DNA of 64,000 bases from Moraxella sp035181385 (GCF_035181385.1 NZ_JAXCJK010000001.1:848179-912178); one strand, 5' to 3'; counted from the stretch's first letter, positions 1 to 9,263 are shown. The notes: a model not told the origin generated them from the letters alone. Program-made: numbers and translations.

Positions 1-3000
1 GAATTAAGCTGGTGAAGCGTGCAACATTGGCATCATCAAGAGGTGCATCAACTTCGTCCAATACACAAAATGGGGCTGGGTGTTGCTTGAAAATCGCAAA
101 AATCAAACTTAAAGCGGTCAGCGTTTTTTCACCACCAGACAATACCGCAAGGCGTGAATTTTTCTTACCCTTTGGCTGTGCCATCAACACAAGACCTGCT
201 CGCCATTTATCCGCTTTAGACAGATTGTCATCATCAATGAGTGCAAGACTTGCCTGACCACCGCCAAAAACCTTGCCAAATAAGGTATTTAGCTCTTCAT
301 TGACAGCGTTTAGTGCACCCAAAAATAGCGATTTTGTTTTTTCATCAATGGCACAAATGGCATCTTTTAATTTCACCATGCTTTGTGTGATGTCATTGAT
401 TTGACTGTCCATCGGAGAGACACGCTCTTCAAGCTCTTTGAGCTCTTGGGCTGCTGCCAAGTTGACCGCACCCAGCTGAGCAAGCTGTGCTTTAATGTCG
501 TCAAGATGGGCGCTATTGTCTTTAAATTTGGGTGGCTTGGCACGAAAATCTGCCAAAGTCGATGGCAGGTTAAAGTTCTCATCAAGGCGAACCATCTCAT
601 GGGCCAAATCACTTAATCGACTCTCACCCACCGCCACATCTGCGGTGATTTGAGCAGATTGCGCCTGAGCTTTGGCAAAATTAGCATGAGCCTCTGTCAG
701 ATTCTCTTGAAGCTTAGCTTGCATGAGTTGTAAAGTTTTGGCGGCCGACTCATGTTCTTCGCTGGTGATTTTCAACATGGCAGTCTGAGCTTTTGCATTT
801 TTAAACACCGCTTCTAGCTCAGGCAGTTTGGCAGTCAGCTTCTCTTGCGTGTCTTTAACCAGCTTTATGTCAATATCCGCCTGCTCGGCATTTTTCTTGG
901 CAAGTTCAAGCAGTCGCTGACTGTGCGTTTTTTTCTGTGCCAGCGTATTAATTTTTAGTTGCAACGCTTGATACTCATCATTTAAGGTTTTGACCTGAGC
1001 ATTCATTTCGTCCATATTTTTGGTCATTGCAAGCATCGCATTTTGAGCAGTCTCAAATTTTGGCAAATGCTCGGCAAGTTGCTTACAGATGTCATCAAGC
1101 TCCATCTCTAGCGACTTTAATTCCCCACTGATTTCATTTTTCTCTTCATCAAGCCGTGCTTTATTTTTGACAAAATTTTCTCGCTTAATGGCATCGGTTT
1201 GCACTGCAGCGGTCAATGTTAAGTGTGCTTGTTGTGCTTTATGTAGACTTGCTAAAATTGCTGTCATTTGGGCGGTACGCTCATCATGGGCAATTTTAAG
1301 ATTTTCAAGCTGAGCGGTATGAGCCTTTAATGTCTTTTCACTGTTTGCCAATTCATCTTCAACGTCATTTAATTCATCTTCAAGCTCGGCAAGTCGCTGA
1401 CTGTGCTGGGCTTTTTGACTCAGCACAGATGATTCTGCCCCAAAAGCACTGGTGTGCATCACGCCAAAGATACCAATCAGCCAGCCTGTTGCTGTCAAAA
1501 TCAGCCGACCATCGGACGCCTTATTTTTAAGTTGTGCCAAAGCATTATCGGTCAAATCACCATCAAAAAGATAGCAGTGATCAAAAAGCTTTAAGCGTGG
1601 CGAGTCAAACAATTGTCCAAAAGCAATCAGCTGACCATCATTCACGCCATAGCCACCACCTGTGGTAAAAATACTGCAAGTAGCATTTTTATCTTTAATG
1701 TCTGGCATGGACAAGACCGACCTAATTTCAACATCGTCTGAAACCTGAGCGTTGAGCCAAAAACCCAAAAATCCATCAAGCACGCCTGCAAATTTTTCTC
1801 CATGACAACTTAATTTCACCACATCTTTTAGGCGTGGCAGATGCGAAAAATCACTCATCTCTTTGCAAACTTCTTGCACAACGGGCTTGGCATGGAGCAT
1901 TTTATGCAAAATGTCGTATTCACTAGACAAAGCAGCATGGCGTTTTTCAAGAGTACCATACTCACTTTGGGCAGTCTGCACCAGCTTATTTAACTCATCT
2001 AGCTTCTCTTTATCATCAAATTCTGCCAAAGAATCTTGGCGAAGTTTGAGGGTATTGATTTCATCAGACAGGCGTTTTAATTCATCATTATCCGTTGTAT
2101 TTTCCTGTGCCAATGACTGCCCGCTTATTACCAGCTCATTATGTCTTTTCATCCATTTTTCACGAGCATTTAGCACACGCAATTTTTGTGATTCGGCAAG
2201 TTTTTGGGCATTTTCCAGCGTGTTTTTTTGTGCTTGCAAGGCATTTACTTCATCACGAACACCCTGCCAGTTGTCTTGAATTGCAGATAATTGAGATTTT
2301 TTGGTAGCCAAATTTTCACTAAGCATGGTTAAATTTGGTGTGATTTGATTAAGTTCATCATCAATTTTGGCAAGCTCATCTGTTGAATGCCTGATGTCAT
2401 CATTCGCCTCTGACTTAATGGTGTTTAGACGATGAAGCTTCTCATCAGATTGGCCAAGCTCTTGACTTACTGTATAAAAATTATGTTGGGCTGTTTGTTC
2501 TGCCATCTGTGCATTATGATACTTATCCTTTGCATCATCTTTTAGCCACTGCCCTTCGGCAACTTTCGCAGACAAGCGATCCAATTCAGCTTTAGCTTTA
2601 TTGACAATATTGGTAAGCACAGTAAAATCATCGTTACTGCTTTGCTGTTCTAATTTTTTATTCTCATGATATTGCCACGCCTCAAAAATGCGTTTTAGCA
2701 AATCCTCTTTGTTAATTTTTTCAATTTCAGCGTTCAGCTCTTGGTATTTTTTGGCAGATTCTGCTTGACGAAGTAGCGTGCGTTGCTGTTTTTTCAGTTC
2801 GCCTTGCAGGTCTGATAGTCGCTCTAGGTTGTCTTTTGCCTCGTCTAGTTTCTTTTGCGTCTCTTCACGCCGTGCCTGATAGCGAGACACGCCAGCCCCC
2901 TCCTCAATGAATGAACGAAGCTCCATAGGGCTTGACTCAACAATACGCCCAATCATGCCCTGCTCGATGACAGCATAGCTACGAGCACCCAGCCCTGTGC

Positions 3001-3406
3001 CAAGAAAAACATCAATCACATCACGGCGACGCACTCGCTGACCATTGATGAAGTAATCAGATTTACCATCTTTGGTTACTTGGCGGCGGAGGGTCAACTC
3101 TTGGTACAAATTTAAGGCATGGCGAATGCCAGTCGTCTCATCTTGGGTATGCTCAAAGGTCAGCTCCACACTCGCCAAGGACTTGGCAGCTCGCCCTTCT
3201 ACGCCTGCAAAAATCACATCACTCATCGCTCCACCACGAAGCTGTTTGGCAGAAGTCTCACCCAACACCCAGCGAATGGCATCAATGACATTAGACTTAC
3301 CACAGCCATTAGGCCCTACAATGGCAGTAATGTCATGCTTAAAGGTAAAAGTAGTTGGATTGGCAAAGGATTTAAAGCCAGCAAGTTTTAAGGATTTTAG
3401 ACGCAT
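1..3406 (-). CDS. smc: Chromosome segregation protein SMC (C-terminal end cut by window edge)
   Basis: ATPase of the bacterial condensin that compacts and segregates the chromosome with ScpA and ScpB. I translated the minus strand from ATG at 3406 and it stays open to base 1, about 1135 residues, without an internal stop. Visible parts in order: Walker A GPNGCGKSN at residues 31-39, a first long coiled coil, a hinge region at roughly residues 515-635, a second coiled coil rich in Glu, Lys, Ala and Leu, then the ABC signature LSGGEK near 1088 and Walker B/D-loop LDEVDAP near 1115. Only the last few dozen residues are missing. scpA and scpB are not in the window. The start is supported by the family N-terminus (MRLKSLKLAGFKSF). 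Confidence 0.97.
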   Translation of the reverse strand, partial: MRLKSLKLAGFKSFANPTTFTFKHDITAIVGPNGCGKSNVIDAIRWVLGETSAKQLRGGAMSDVIFAGVEGRAAKSLASVELTFEHTQDETTGIRHALNLYQELTLRRQVTKDGKSDYFINGQRVRRRDVIDVFLGTGLGARSYAVIEQGMIGRIVESSPMELRSFIEEGAGVSRYQARREETQKKLDEAKDNLERLSDLQGELKKQQRTLLRQAESAKKYQELNAEIEKINKEDLLKRIFEAWQYHENKKLEQQSSNDDFTVLTNIVNKAKAELDRLSAKVAEGQWLKDDAKDKYHNAQMAEQTAQHNFYTVSQELGQSDEKLHRLNTIKSEANDDIRHSTDELAKIDDELNQITPNLTMLSENLATKKSQLSAIQDNWQGVRDEVNALQAQKNTLENAQKLAESQKLRVLNAREKWMKRHNELVISGQSLAQENTTDNDELKRLSDEINTLKLRQDSLAEFDDKEKLDELNKLVQTAQSEYGTLEKRHAALSSEYDILHKMLHAKPVVQEVCKEMSDFSHLPRLKDVVKLSCHGEKFAGVLDGFLGFWLNAQVSDDVEIRSVLSMPDIKDKNATCSIFTTGGGYGVNDGQLIAFGQLFDSPRLKLFDHCYLFDGDLTDNALAQLKNKASDGRLILTATGWLIGIFGVMHTSAFGAESSVLSQKAQHSQRLAELEDELNDVEDELANSEKTLKAHTAQLENLKIAHDERTAQMTAILASLHKAQQAHLTLTAAVQTDAIKRENFVKNKARLDEEKNEISGELKSLEMELDDICKQLAEHLPKFETAQNAMLAMTKNMDEMNAQVKTLNDEYQALQLKINTLAQKKTHSQRLLELAKKNAEQADIDIKLVKDTQEKLTAKLPELEAVFKNAKAQTAMLKITSEEHESAAKTLQLMQAKLQENLTEAHANFAKAQAQSAQITADVAVGESRLSDLAHEMVRLDENFNLPSTLADFRAKPPKFKDNSAHLDDIKAQLAQLGAVNLAAAQELKELEERVSPMDSQINDITQSMVKLKDAICAIDEKTKSLFLGALNAVNEELNTLFGKVFGGGQASLALIDDDNLSKADKWRAGLVLMAQPKGKKNSRLAVLSGGEKTLTALSLIFAIFKQHPAPFCVLDEVDAPLDDANVARFTSLI

Positions 3407-3607
3407 AATGAATGATAAAAATCTTAGGATAAAAGACAAGTATTATAGCAAATTTTACAAAAATTTTATCCAAGTTTCTTTTAGATAATTCGATCAATAA
3501 GCCCAGTATTTTTAGATTGACAGGATATGCGGGGGGGTAGAATATCGTGTATTTGATTAAAACAGTCTAGGGATTTATATGTTTTTTATTGACTCTTTGC
3601 TTATTAA

Positions 3608-3883
3608 GGCTATGCTAATAACTGGGATCAGATTTCACAGCGATACCGCCAAGATAAAAACTGGACTTGCGAAGAATGCGATGTAAACCTAACCAGCCAT
3701 CGACAACTACTTGATGTTCATCATATAAATGGAGTCAAGCAACATAATCATTACAGTAATTTAAAAGTCCTATGCAAAGAATGCCATGGCAAACAGCCTT
3801 ATCATAGTCATTATCTTAACAGCATTTCACAAGATGCCCTAGAAACCCTACGATACATCAAAAAAGAACAGGGCATCATTTAA
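3608..3883 (+). pseudogene. HNH endonuclease C-terminal remnant
   Basis: An open frame of 91 codons with no usable start codon; an in-frame TAA lies at 3605-3607 just before it. Its translation has a classic HNH zinc-finger layout: CEEC, then LDVHHINGVK with N...NL, then LCKECH. This is the C-terminal domain of stand-alone HNH nucleases, with an upstream W-D-Q-I-S...Y-R stretch also typical of the family. The N-terminal part is absent or has been frameshifted away; the ATG at 3579 is in another frame. It lies between the divergent smc start and a terminator. Most likely a decayed mobile or restriction-type nuclease gene. Confidence 0.65.
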
Positions 3884-3900
3884 AATATCACACCCAACAA

Positions 3901-3927
3901 AAAACCCTGCAAATGGCAGGGTTTTTT
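3901..3927. terminator. Bidirectional intrinsic terminator
   Basis: Ten-bp perfect stem AAAACCCTGC / GCAGGGTTTT with a 5-nt loop, followed by a T run on the plus strand and mirrored by A residues on the left. It sits between the HNH remnant (plus) and the convergent TSUP permease gene (minus). Confidence 0.85.
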
Positions 3928-3936
3928 GTTGGGGAA

Positions 3937-4743
3937 TTAGGCCATACTACCATACACCAACTGTATGCCTACCACAATCAACAGACAGGCAAAGGTTTTT
4001 TTAAGCGTAGCGGCTGGCATTTTGTGAGCGATTTTCGCCCCCAATTTGGCGGTAATGAAGCTTGCCATACTAATCGCCACGAACGCAGGCAGATGTACAA
4101 AACCAATCAACCCGCTCACAGACTCACCCATATTTGCCACATGACTTTGTCCAAACCACATAAAACCCAATGCCCCTGCGATGGCAATTGGCAAACCACA
4201 GGCAGCACTTGTTCCAACCGCTTGCTTAATTGGTAGGCCTGCGTGCGTAAGATAAGGGACATTCAGACTCCCCCCACCAATCCCAAAAATTGCTGACGCC
4301 ATGCCAATCACCACGCCTGCAATGCCTTGGTTAAGCGGCTTAGGCAAAGGCTTGATGTTCTCATCTGATTTTTTCATGAACATTTGTACAGACATGGCAA
4401 TGGCAAATACGCCAATCAGCCCTTGCAAATACTGACCATGAATAAGGGTAGCCACCCACGCACCCAACAACGCCCCAAATACAAGACCAAAAGTTAGATT
4501 TTTAAACACATCCCAACGCACACCCCCTTTTTTATTGTGGGCGGTCAAAGAGCTGATGGAGGTAATGATGATGGTCGCCAGTGCTGTTCCTACTGAAACA
4601 TGGGGGATAATCTCACTTGCAAAGCCGTATGCACCCAAAATCCACACAAGTGCAGGCACGATAATCAATCCACCACCCACACCAAACAGTCCTGCACACA
4701 CTCCAGCAAACGCCCCTGCGATGACAAACCATAAATACATCAT
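3937..4743 (-). CDS. Sulfite exporter TauE/SafE (TSUP) family membrane protein
   Basis: Polytopic inner-membrane protein of about 268 residues with seven to eight hydrophobic segments. It shows the repeated TSUP half-motif: G.FGVGGG near the N-terminus and a second FGIGGGSLNVPYL in the middle. Members export or import small sulfur or organic anions such as sulfite, sulfoacetate or lactate; the substrate cannot be told here. ATGs at 4743 and 4740 are preferred over the upstream TTG at 4758, because GGA lies at a suitable distance before them. It is a single gene, divergent from birA with a 60-bp shared promoter region. Confidence 0.85.
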   Translation of the reverse strand: MMYLWFVIAGAFAGVCAGLFGVGGGLIIVPALVWILGAYGFASEIIPHVSVGTALATIIITSISSLTAHNKKGGVRWDVFKNLTFGLVFGALLGAWVATLIHGQYLQGLIGVFAIAMSVQMFMKKSDENIKPLPKPLNQGIAGVVIGMASAIFGIGGGSLNVPYLTHAGLPIKQAVGTSAACGLPIAIAGALGFMWFGQSHVANMGESVSGLIGFVHLPAFVAISMASFITAKLGAKIAHKMPAATLKKTFACLLIVVGIQLVYGSMA

Positions 4744-4805
4744 TTGTACAAATTCCAAATAAAATTTATGATATTATACCGTATTTTTCTCGTTTTGAAA
4801 AAATT

Positions 4806-5663
4806 ATGTCTGATTTTCTCACGCCGATGACACATACTCATTTTACCAATATTGATAGCACCAATACCGCCTTGATGCACGCCATCATCAACGGTAAGTT
4901 ATCCCATGACAAACACCATCTTTATACCGCCGACCACCAAACATCAGGACGAGGACAGCATGGACGCTGCTGGGTGAGCGGTGCAGGCAATGTGTTTTTA
5001 ACCCTATTCACACCAATCGGTCAAAATCATTTTGAACTGCACCAATTATCAGGTCTGTTGTCGCTTGCGGTAGCTTTTGAGCTTGGTGATTTAGCCATCA
5101 TTCAAAAAATTAACCAAATCCGTCTTTTAAACAACCTATCCCCTGTTGGCATAAAATGGGCAAATGATATCGGCTTTTATGATGAATCTTTGGGTGTGTT
5201 TCATAAACTGGCAGGCATCTTGATAGAGCCTATTTTTAAAAAAATATCCAACAAAAGTACACTGGTTGGCGTAGTGGTTGGCGTGGGTCTAAATGTCAAT
5301 ACCTCGCCCACGATTCAAGATGGGCTGTATCAAGCGACTTGCCTAAAAATGCTAGACACTGCCATTAATATCCACGCCAAAGATTTATACACCCCAATGG
5401 CAAATGCAATACTTCAAGCGGTACACATTTGCAACAGATGCAAAGAACCAATGTATTTACAATATTTCATTGATAAATTCAATGCCCATCATCTTTTAAA
5501 CAACCAAAACATACAAATTTTTATACAAAACAACATGACCGATGTATTTGCACAAGGCAGATGTATTGGCATTGGCAGTCAAGGCGAGCTACTATTGGCA
5601 CATCATGATGATATCACACCCATTTATGCAGGCATGGCAAAAATTATTAAGGAAAATCAGTGA
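4806..5663 (+). CDS. birA: Biotin--[acetyl-CoA-carboxylase] ligase
   Basis: Activates biotin with ATP and transfers it to the biotin carboxyl carrier protein of acetyl-CoA carboxylase. The biotin-binding loop GRGQHGRCW is at residues 48-56 and the KWAND form of the KWPND motif at 117-121. At 285 residues it starts directly with the catalytic domain (FTNIDSTNT) and has no N-terminal helix-turn-helix, so it should be a mono-functional ligase and not a biotin-operon repressor. Its TGA stop overlaps the GTG start of coaX, indicating translational coupling. Confidence 0.9.
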   Translation: MSDFLTPMTHTHFTNIDSTNTALMHAIINGKLSHDKHHLYTADHQTSGRGQHGRCWVSGAGNVFLTLFTPIGQNHFELHQLSGLLSLAVAFELGDLAIIQKINQIRLLNNLSPVGIKWANDIGFYDESLGVFHKLAGILIEPIFKKISNKSTLVGVVVGVGLNVNTSPTIQDGLYQATCLKMLDTAINIHAKDLYTPMANAILQAVHICNRCKEPMYLQYFIDKFNAHHLLNNQNIQIFIQNNMTDVFAQGRCIGIGSQGELLLAHHDDITPIYAGMAKIIKENQ

Positions 5664-6379
5664 AAAAACTTTGGCTAGATTTGGGGAACACTCGCCTAAA
5701 ATATTGGGTGGCTGATGACGATACCATCATCGCTCATGATGCAAGAGAGCATCTAAAAGCCCCCAATGAATTATTATTGGGTTTGCTTGGGACTTTGGCA
5801 AGCTTTGAGCCACAATTTATCGGCATTTCTAGCGTCTTGGGCGAAAAAATCAATAGCACAATCCACGAGACTTTGCAAATCTTTAATGTCCCATTCCAAT
5901 TTGCCAAAGTCGATGCTCATCATGAGCTTTTGATGAGTCGCTACCATTCGCACCAACTTGGCGTAGATAGGTGGTTGCAAATGCTGGGGGTGGTAGATGC
6001 CCAGCAAAAACAATGTGTGGTGGGCTGTGGCACGGCTTTAACGATTGATTTGATTGAGCATGGCATGCATTTGGGTGGCTATATCCTACCCAATGTTTAT
6101 ATGCAACGCCATGCCCTATATGCTGGTACTCAGCAGATTGCTGTCAAGGCTGGACGATTTGACAGCATAGAGCTTGGGCGGACAACCTTTGATGCTGTCA
6201 ATCATGGTGTGCTGTTTGGCATAGTAGGGACAGTGCGTACAATCATGACAGACCATCCTGACTTTACCATGACACTGACAGGTGGTGGGGCAGACATGAT
6301 AAATCAACAGCTTAAAAACAAACTGCCTATCGAGCCAGAATTATTACTAAAAGGTCTAAAACGCTATTTTCAAGATTAA
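5660..6379 (+). CDS. coaX: Type III pantothenate kinase
   Basis: First step of coenzyme A synthesis: phosphorylation of pantothenate. Signature motifs are DLGNTRLKYW at residues 7-16 (phosphate-binding), GVDR at 101-104 and GTALT at 124-128, all typical of the ASKHA-fold CoaX kinases; length 239 is normal. The start is GTG at 5660, whose last two bases begin the birA TGA, a tight birA-coaX pair as in Pseudomonas and Acinetobacter. Confidence 0.93.
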   Translation: MKKLWLDLGNTRLKYWVADDDTIIAHDAREHLKAPNELLLGLLGTLASFEPQFIGISSVLGEKINSTIHETLQIFNVPFQFAKVDAHHELLMSRYHSHQLGVDRWLQMLGVVDAQQKQCVVGCGTALTIDLIEHGMHLGGYILPNVYMQRHALYAGTQQIAVKAGRFDSIELGRTTFDAVNHGVLFGIVGTVRTIMTDHPDFTMTLTGGGADMINQQLKNKLPIEPELLLKGLKRYFQD

Positions 6380-6380
6380 C

Positions 6381-6427
6381 AAACCACACAATCGAACGCA
6401 ACAAAAAGTTGCCAGTTTGGTGGTTTT
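6381..6427 (+). terminator. Possible branched terminator after coaX
   Basis: Outer arms AAACCAC / GTGGTTT enclose an inner perfect hairpin GCAAC-AAAAA-GTTGC, and the right arm runs into TTTTTT. It lies between coaX and the convergent MAPEG gene. The large interior makes it weaker than the other terminators here. Confidence 0.4.
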
Positions 6428-6434
6428 TTAAAAC

Positions 6435-6866
6435 CTAATTTAGCAAAATCGCAAAATAAAACAGAATCACACAACACAGCAGGCTTAATAACCATAGTAC
6501 CGAACGCAACAACGGTAAGTTCTGTGCATACGCCATGCCATAGCCAATTCTCAAAAATACATACAGCCATGCAATCATGTTAATCACATTTTGTGGCACA
6601 AAACAATACATGGCGACCAAAACAGCTGCTAAAAATATTGGCAAACCCTCAAAGCTATTGGCTTGCACGGCATTTAGTCTGGCAGCCAGTCCTGTGGTTC
6701 TGCCCAAAAAATCCCTTGGATTGGCATTATCTGACATCTTAAAACCACCCACAATCTTAGCAAGTGCAGCAAATGCAAATGGCAACAGACAAGCCACCAG
6801 CATCGCCTGAATTGCCAAACCAATCTTTGGCGAAAAGTTCGCCACAAACATCACAAAACCATTCAT
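6435..6866 (-). CDS. MAPEG family membrane protein
   Basis: Protein of 143 residues with four hydrophobic segments. It carries the bacterial MAPEG signature: NPRDFLGR, then A.R...AQ.NSFEGLPIF.AAVL. Eukaryotic MAPEG proteins are glutathione- or eicosanoid-related membrane enzymes; the role of the short bacterial members is not established. The gene is single, with about 55 bp to the osmC-like gene upstream on the same strand, so the two may share transcripts. Confidence 0.85.
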   Translation of the reverse strand: MNGFVMFVANFSPKIGLAIQAMLVACLLPFAFAALAKIVGGFKMSDNANPRDFLGRTTGLAARLNAVQANSFEGLPIFLAAVLVAMYCFVPQNVINMIAWLYVFLRIGYGMAYAQNLPLLRSVLWLLSLLCCVILFYFAILLN

Positions 6867-6920
6867 AATTTATTATTTCGCCATATTTTAATATCAATGA
6901 TATTAATATCATCAACTTTT

Positions 6921-7343
6921 TTAACTTTTTATTACAATCTCATAACCATGCGTGATATTCACACCTCCATCGGCAAGCATCTTAGATGCAGAACAGTACT
7001 TATCAGCAGACAGCTCAATGGCCTTGGCAACTTGACTGTCTTTAATGTCCGAACCAGTAACCACAAAATGCAAATGAATGTCGGTAAATACCGCAGGTAC
7101 GGCATCAGCACGCTTGGCAGATATTTCACAGCGAACGTCAACAACCGCCTGTCTGGATTTTTTTAAAATACTCACCACATCATAGCTGGCACAACCACCA
7201 AGCCCCATCAAAATCAGCTCCATCGGACGCGCACCAAGTTCTTGCGATGAATCAATCATCACATCATGACCTGAACCGCTGGTCGCCTTAAAATTAATCA
7301 CATCGTTTTTTAGCCATGACACGCTGGCATTCATATCAGTCAT
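6921..7343 (-). CDS. OsmC family protein (YhfA-like)
   Basis: Protein of 140 residues of the OsmC/Ohr fold. The two redox cysteines are visible in GLGGCASYD and in KYCSASKML. OsmC and Ohr members reduce organic peroxides by a thiol mechanism; YhfA-type members have the same cysteines without a firmly assigned substrate. The context offers no oxidative-stress regulator, so the exact subgroup is uncertain. Start MTDMNASVSW. Confidence 0.85.
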   Translation of the reverse strand: MTDMNASVSWLKNDVINFKATSGSGHDVMIDSSQELGARPMELILMGLGGCASYDVVSILKKSRQAVVDVRCEISAKRADAVPAVFTDIHLHFVVTGSDIKDSQVAKAIELSADKYCSASKMLADGGVNITHGYEIVIKS

Positions 7344-7670
7344 TTTATCGTTTTCCTATTTAGTTTAGTCATTGATAGTCAATGATGAGCTTATGAAGTA
7401 TTTTATCAAGCAAAAATATTCTCTACTATGACAGCTTTTAATCATTTTTTCAAGTACAATCCCTTTTTTCATTTTTTCATTATTAAAATTAAAATTTAAA
7501 ACTCATCTAGTCTCTGCCAGCTTATCATTTCAAATCATTTCAAGACCCAATCTATGCCATCGCCTTAATAAAATCTTTGATTGATAGCATCAAAAACACC
7601 ACAGAAACATTTTAATGCAAAAAAATATTACACTTTTTGTAAAAAATTTGTTTTAATAGTAGGTATGTTA
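7344..7670. other. Gene-free AT-rich divergent intergenic region
   Basis: About 330 bp between the divergent osmC-like gene and the rppH leader hairpin. I find no coding potential or RNA gene. A possible rppH promoter is TTACAC near 7629 with TTTAAT near 7653. Otherwise I see only A/T tracts. Confidence 0.5.
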
Positions 7671-7708
7671 TCTGCCATGATTTATGGCAGAATTTTTTAA
7701 TTTTTTTT
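7671..7708 (+). terminator. Terminator-like hairpin in the rppH leader
   Basis: Eight-bp perfect stem TCTGCCAT / ATGGCAGA with loop GATTT, followed at once by ATTTTTTAATTTTTTTT. It has the form of an intrinsic terminator yet lies 17-34 nt upstream of the rppH start, with no gene before it on this strand. It is therefore a candidate attenuator or a 5' protective structure for the rppH mRNA. Confidence 0.6.
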
Positions 7709-7724
7709 AATAATGAGTTTAGTC

Positions 7725-8225
7725 ATGATTGATTCAGACGGCTTTCGAGCCAATGTCGGTATCATCTTGGCAAATACACAAGGGCAAGTACTTTGGGCAA
7801 AACGCATTGGACACAACAGTTGGCAATTTCCACAAGGTGGTATCGATTATGGTGAGACCCCACTTGATGCAATGTATCGCGAACTGTACGAGGAGGTTGG
7901 ACTACAACCACATCATGTTGAATTGCTCGCCGTAACAAAAGATTGGCTACGCTATCGCCTGCCAAAACGTTATGTTCGCACCAATCAAGAGCCTTTGTGC
8001 ATTGGGCAAAAACAAAAATGGTTTTTGCTTCGCTTAGATGAAAATAACACCAAACACATACGCTTTGATACATCAAAACCAGAATTTGATGAATGGCAGT
8101 GGGTCAGTTACTGGTACCCACTAGACCAAGTGGTCGCCTTTAAGCGGGGTGTGTATCAAAGAGCACTGCAAGAACTGATAAAAGAACTCCCTTTAAAAAA
8201 GGAACTGACTTTATCTTATTCTTAA
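7725..8225 (+). CDS. rppH: RNA pyrophosphohydrolase (Nudix)
   Basis: Removes pyrophosphate from 5'-triphosphate mRNA ends and so starts RNase E-dependent decay. The N-terminus MIDSDGFRANVG matches the family, so I place the start at 7725 and not at the ATG 12 bp upstream, which has no ribosome site. The Nudix box lies at residues 39-60: G, five residues, E, then RELYEEVGL. W33 and the QFPQGG motif are also present. At 166 residues it has normal RppH length. It is monocistronic, with a hairpin leader before it and a terminator after it. Confidence 0.93.
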   Translation: MIDSDGFRANVGIILANTQGQVLWAKRIGHNSWQFPQGGIDYGETPLDAMYRELYEEVGLQPHHVELLAVTKDWLRYRLPKRYVRTNQEPLCIGQKQKWFLLRLDENNTKHIRFDTSKPEFDEWQWVSYWYPLDQVVAFKRGVYQRALQELIKELPLKKELTLSYS

Positions 8226-8233
8226 GCCAAACA

Positions 8234-8268
8234 AAAAAAAGATCAGCCAAAAGCTTGATCTTTTTTTT
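8234..8268 (+). terminator. Intrinsic terminator of rppH
   Basis: A-rich left flank, stem GATCA / TGATC extended by A-T pairs (AAAAAAGATCA / TGATCTTTTTT), ending in eight T residues. Confidence 0.85.
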
Positions 8269-8319
8269 ATATCACTTACGGCATCATCTTGTTAAAATTG
8301 AAAAAAATTAGGTATTTTT

Positions 8320-8328
8320 TGCTATAAT
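8320..8328 (+). promoter_or_regulatory. Extended -10 promoter of lgt operon
   Basis: TGCTATAAT is a consensus extended -10 element (TGnTATAAT). A TTGAAA lies 19 bp upstream as a loosely spaced -35. It would start transcripts about 40 bp before lgt. Confidence 0.6.
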
Positions 8329-8373
8329 AAACAAAATTTTTTATAAAACATTCATCGTCTGGCAAATCACTCT

Positions 8374-9237
8374 ATGGCAATTTTCCACCCACAATATAAT
8401 CCTGTTGCCCTAAATTTGGGCTTTATTGAGCTACATTGGTATGGTCTTATGTACATGTTAGCATTTTTATCCGCCTATATTTTGGCCACTTGGCGTGCTA
8501 AAAAGTATGGTGATTTGAGCACCGAAATGGTGTCGGATTTGGTGTTTTTTGGTGCCATGGGTGTCATTTTGGGTGGTAGAATTGGTTATGTCATTTTATA
8601 TAATTTTGGTGAATTCATCTCCAATCCCGCCTATATTTTTCGTGTTTGGGAAGGTGGCATGAGCTTTCATGGGGGCTTTGTTGGTGTTATCATTGCCATG
8701 CTATGGTTTGCCAAAAAATATCAAAAACACCCATTTACCATATTAGACTTTATTGCTCCTTGTGTACCGCTAGGTTTGCTATTTGGACGAATTGGCAACT
8801 TTATTAATGGCGAGCTGTGGGGGCGTGTGTCGCATGGCGATTATGCACACTTAATGTATTTTCCACAAGCAATTGCTGCCGATTACGAGCTGATTAGCCA
8901 AAACCCAGATTTAATGAGCATTGCCACACAATTTGGCGAATATCACCTATTACCACGCCACCCAAGCCAACTTTATCAAGCATTCACCGAAGGCGTTGTT
9001 TTATTCATCACGCTGTGGTTTTTTAGTGCCAAGCCACGCCCACGATACGCCATTTCTGCTTTATTTTTGCTTGGCTATGGCATCAGCCGATTTACCACTG
9101 AGTTTTTCCGTCAGCCAGACATTGGCTATGAGCTGATTTTTGGTTGGATGAGTAAAGGTCAATTATACAGCCTACCGATGATTTTTTTTGGTGTAATCTT
9201 GATGGTATTGGCATATAAAAATAAGAATTTTGATTAG
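8374..9237 (+). CDS. lgt: Prolipoprotein diacylglyceryl transferase
   Basis: Inner-membrane enzyme that moves diacylglycerol from phosphatidylglycerol to the lipobox cysteine of prelipoproteins, the first step of lipoprotein maturation. It has seven hydrophobic segments in 287 residues. Family motifs are HWYGLMY near the N-terminus, GGRIGYV, MSFHGG with the essential His, the Lgt signature GRIGNFINGELWGR, and RHPSQLYQA. It is first in an lgt-thyA-folA cluster; the 26-bp gap to thyA suggests co-transcription. Confidence 0.96.
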   Translation: MAIFHPQYNPVALNLGFIELHWYGLMYMLAFLSAYILATWRAKKYGDLSTEMVSDLVFFGAMGVILGGRIGYVILYNFGEFISNPAYIFRVWEGGMSFHGGFVGVIIAMLWFAKKYQKHPFTILDFIAPCVPLGLLFGRIGNFINGELWGRVSHGDYAHLMYFPQAIAADYELISQNPDLMSIATQFGEYHLLPRHPSQLYQAFTEGVVLFITLWFFSAKPRPRYAISALFLLGYGISRFTTEFFRQPDIGYELIFGWMSKGQLYSLPMIFFGVILMVLAYKNKNFD

Positions 9238-9263
9238 CAAAAAAGCCCGATAAGAGATCAACG

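Noticed and set aside
1500..1700. Possible frameshift in smc near the hinge
   Set aside because: Line-by-line translation shows the same frame on both sides without a stop, so the gene is intact as far as visible.
1863..2279. 138-codon frame antisense to smc
   Set aside because: It is complementary to a coiled-coil coding region; Ser-rich composition is what reverse reading of Glu/Ala/Lys codons gives.
3531..3537. G7 homopolymer as a phase-variation tract
   Set aside because: In none of the three frames does it join a start codon to the HNH remnant or another long frame; all run into stops within a few codons.
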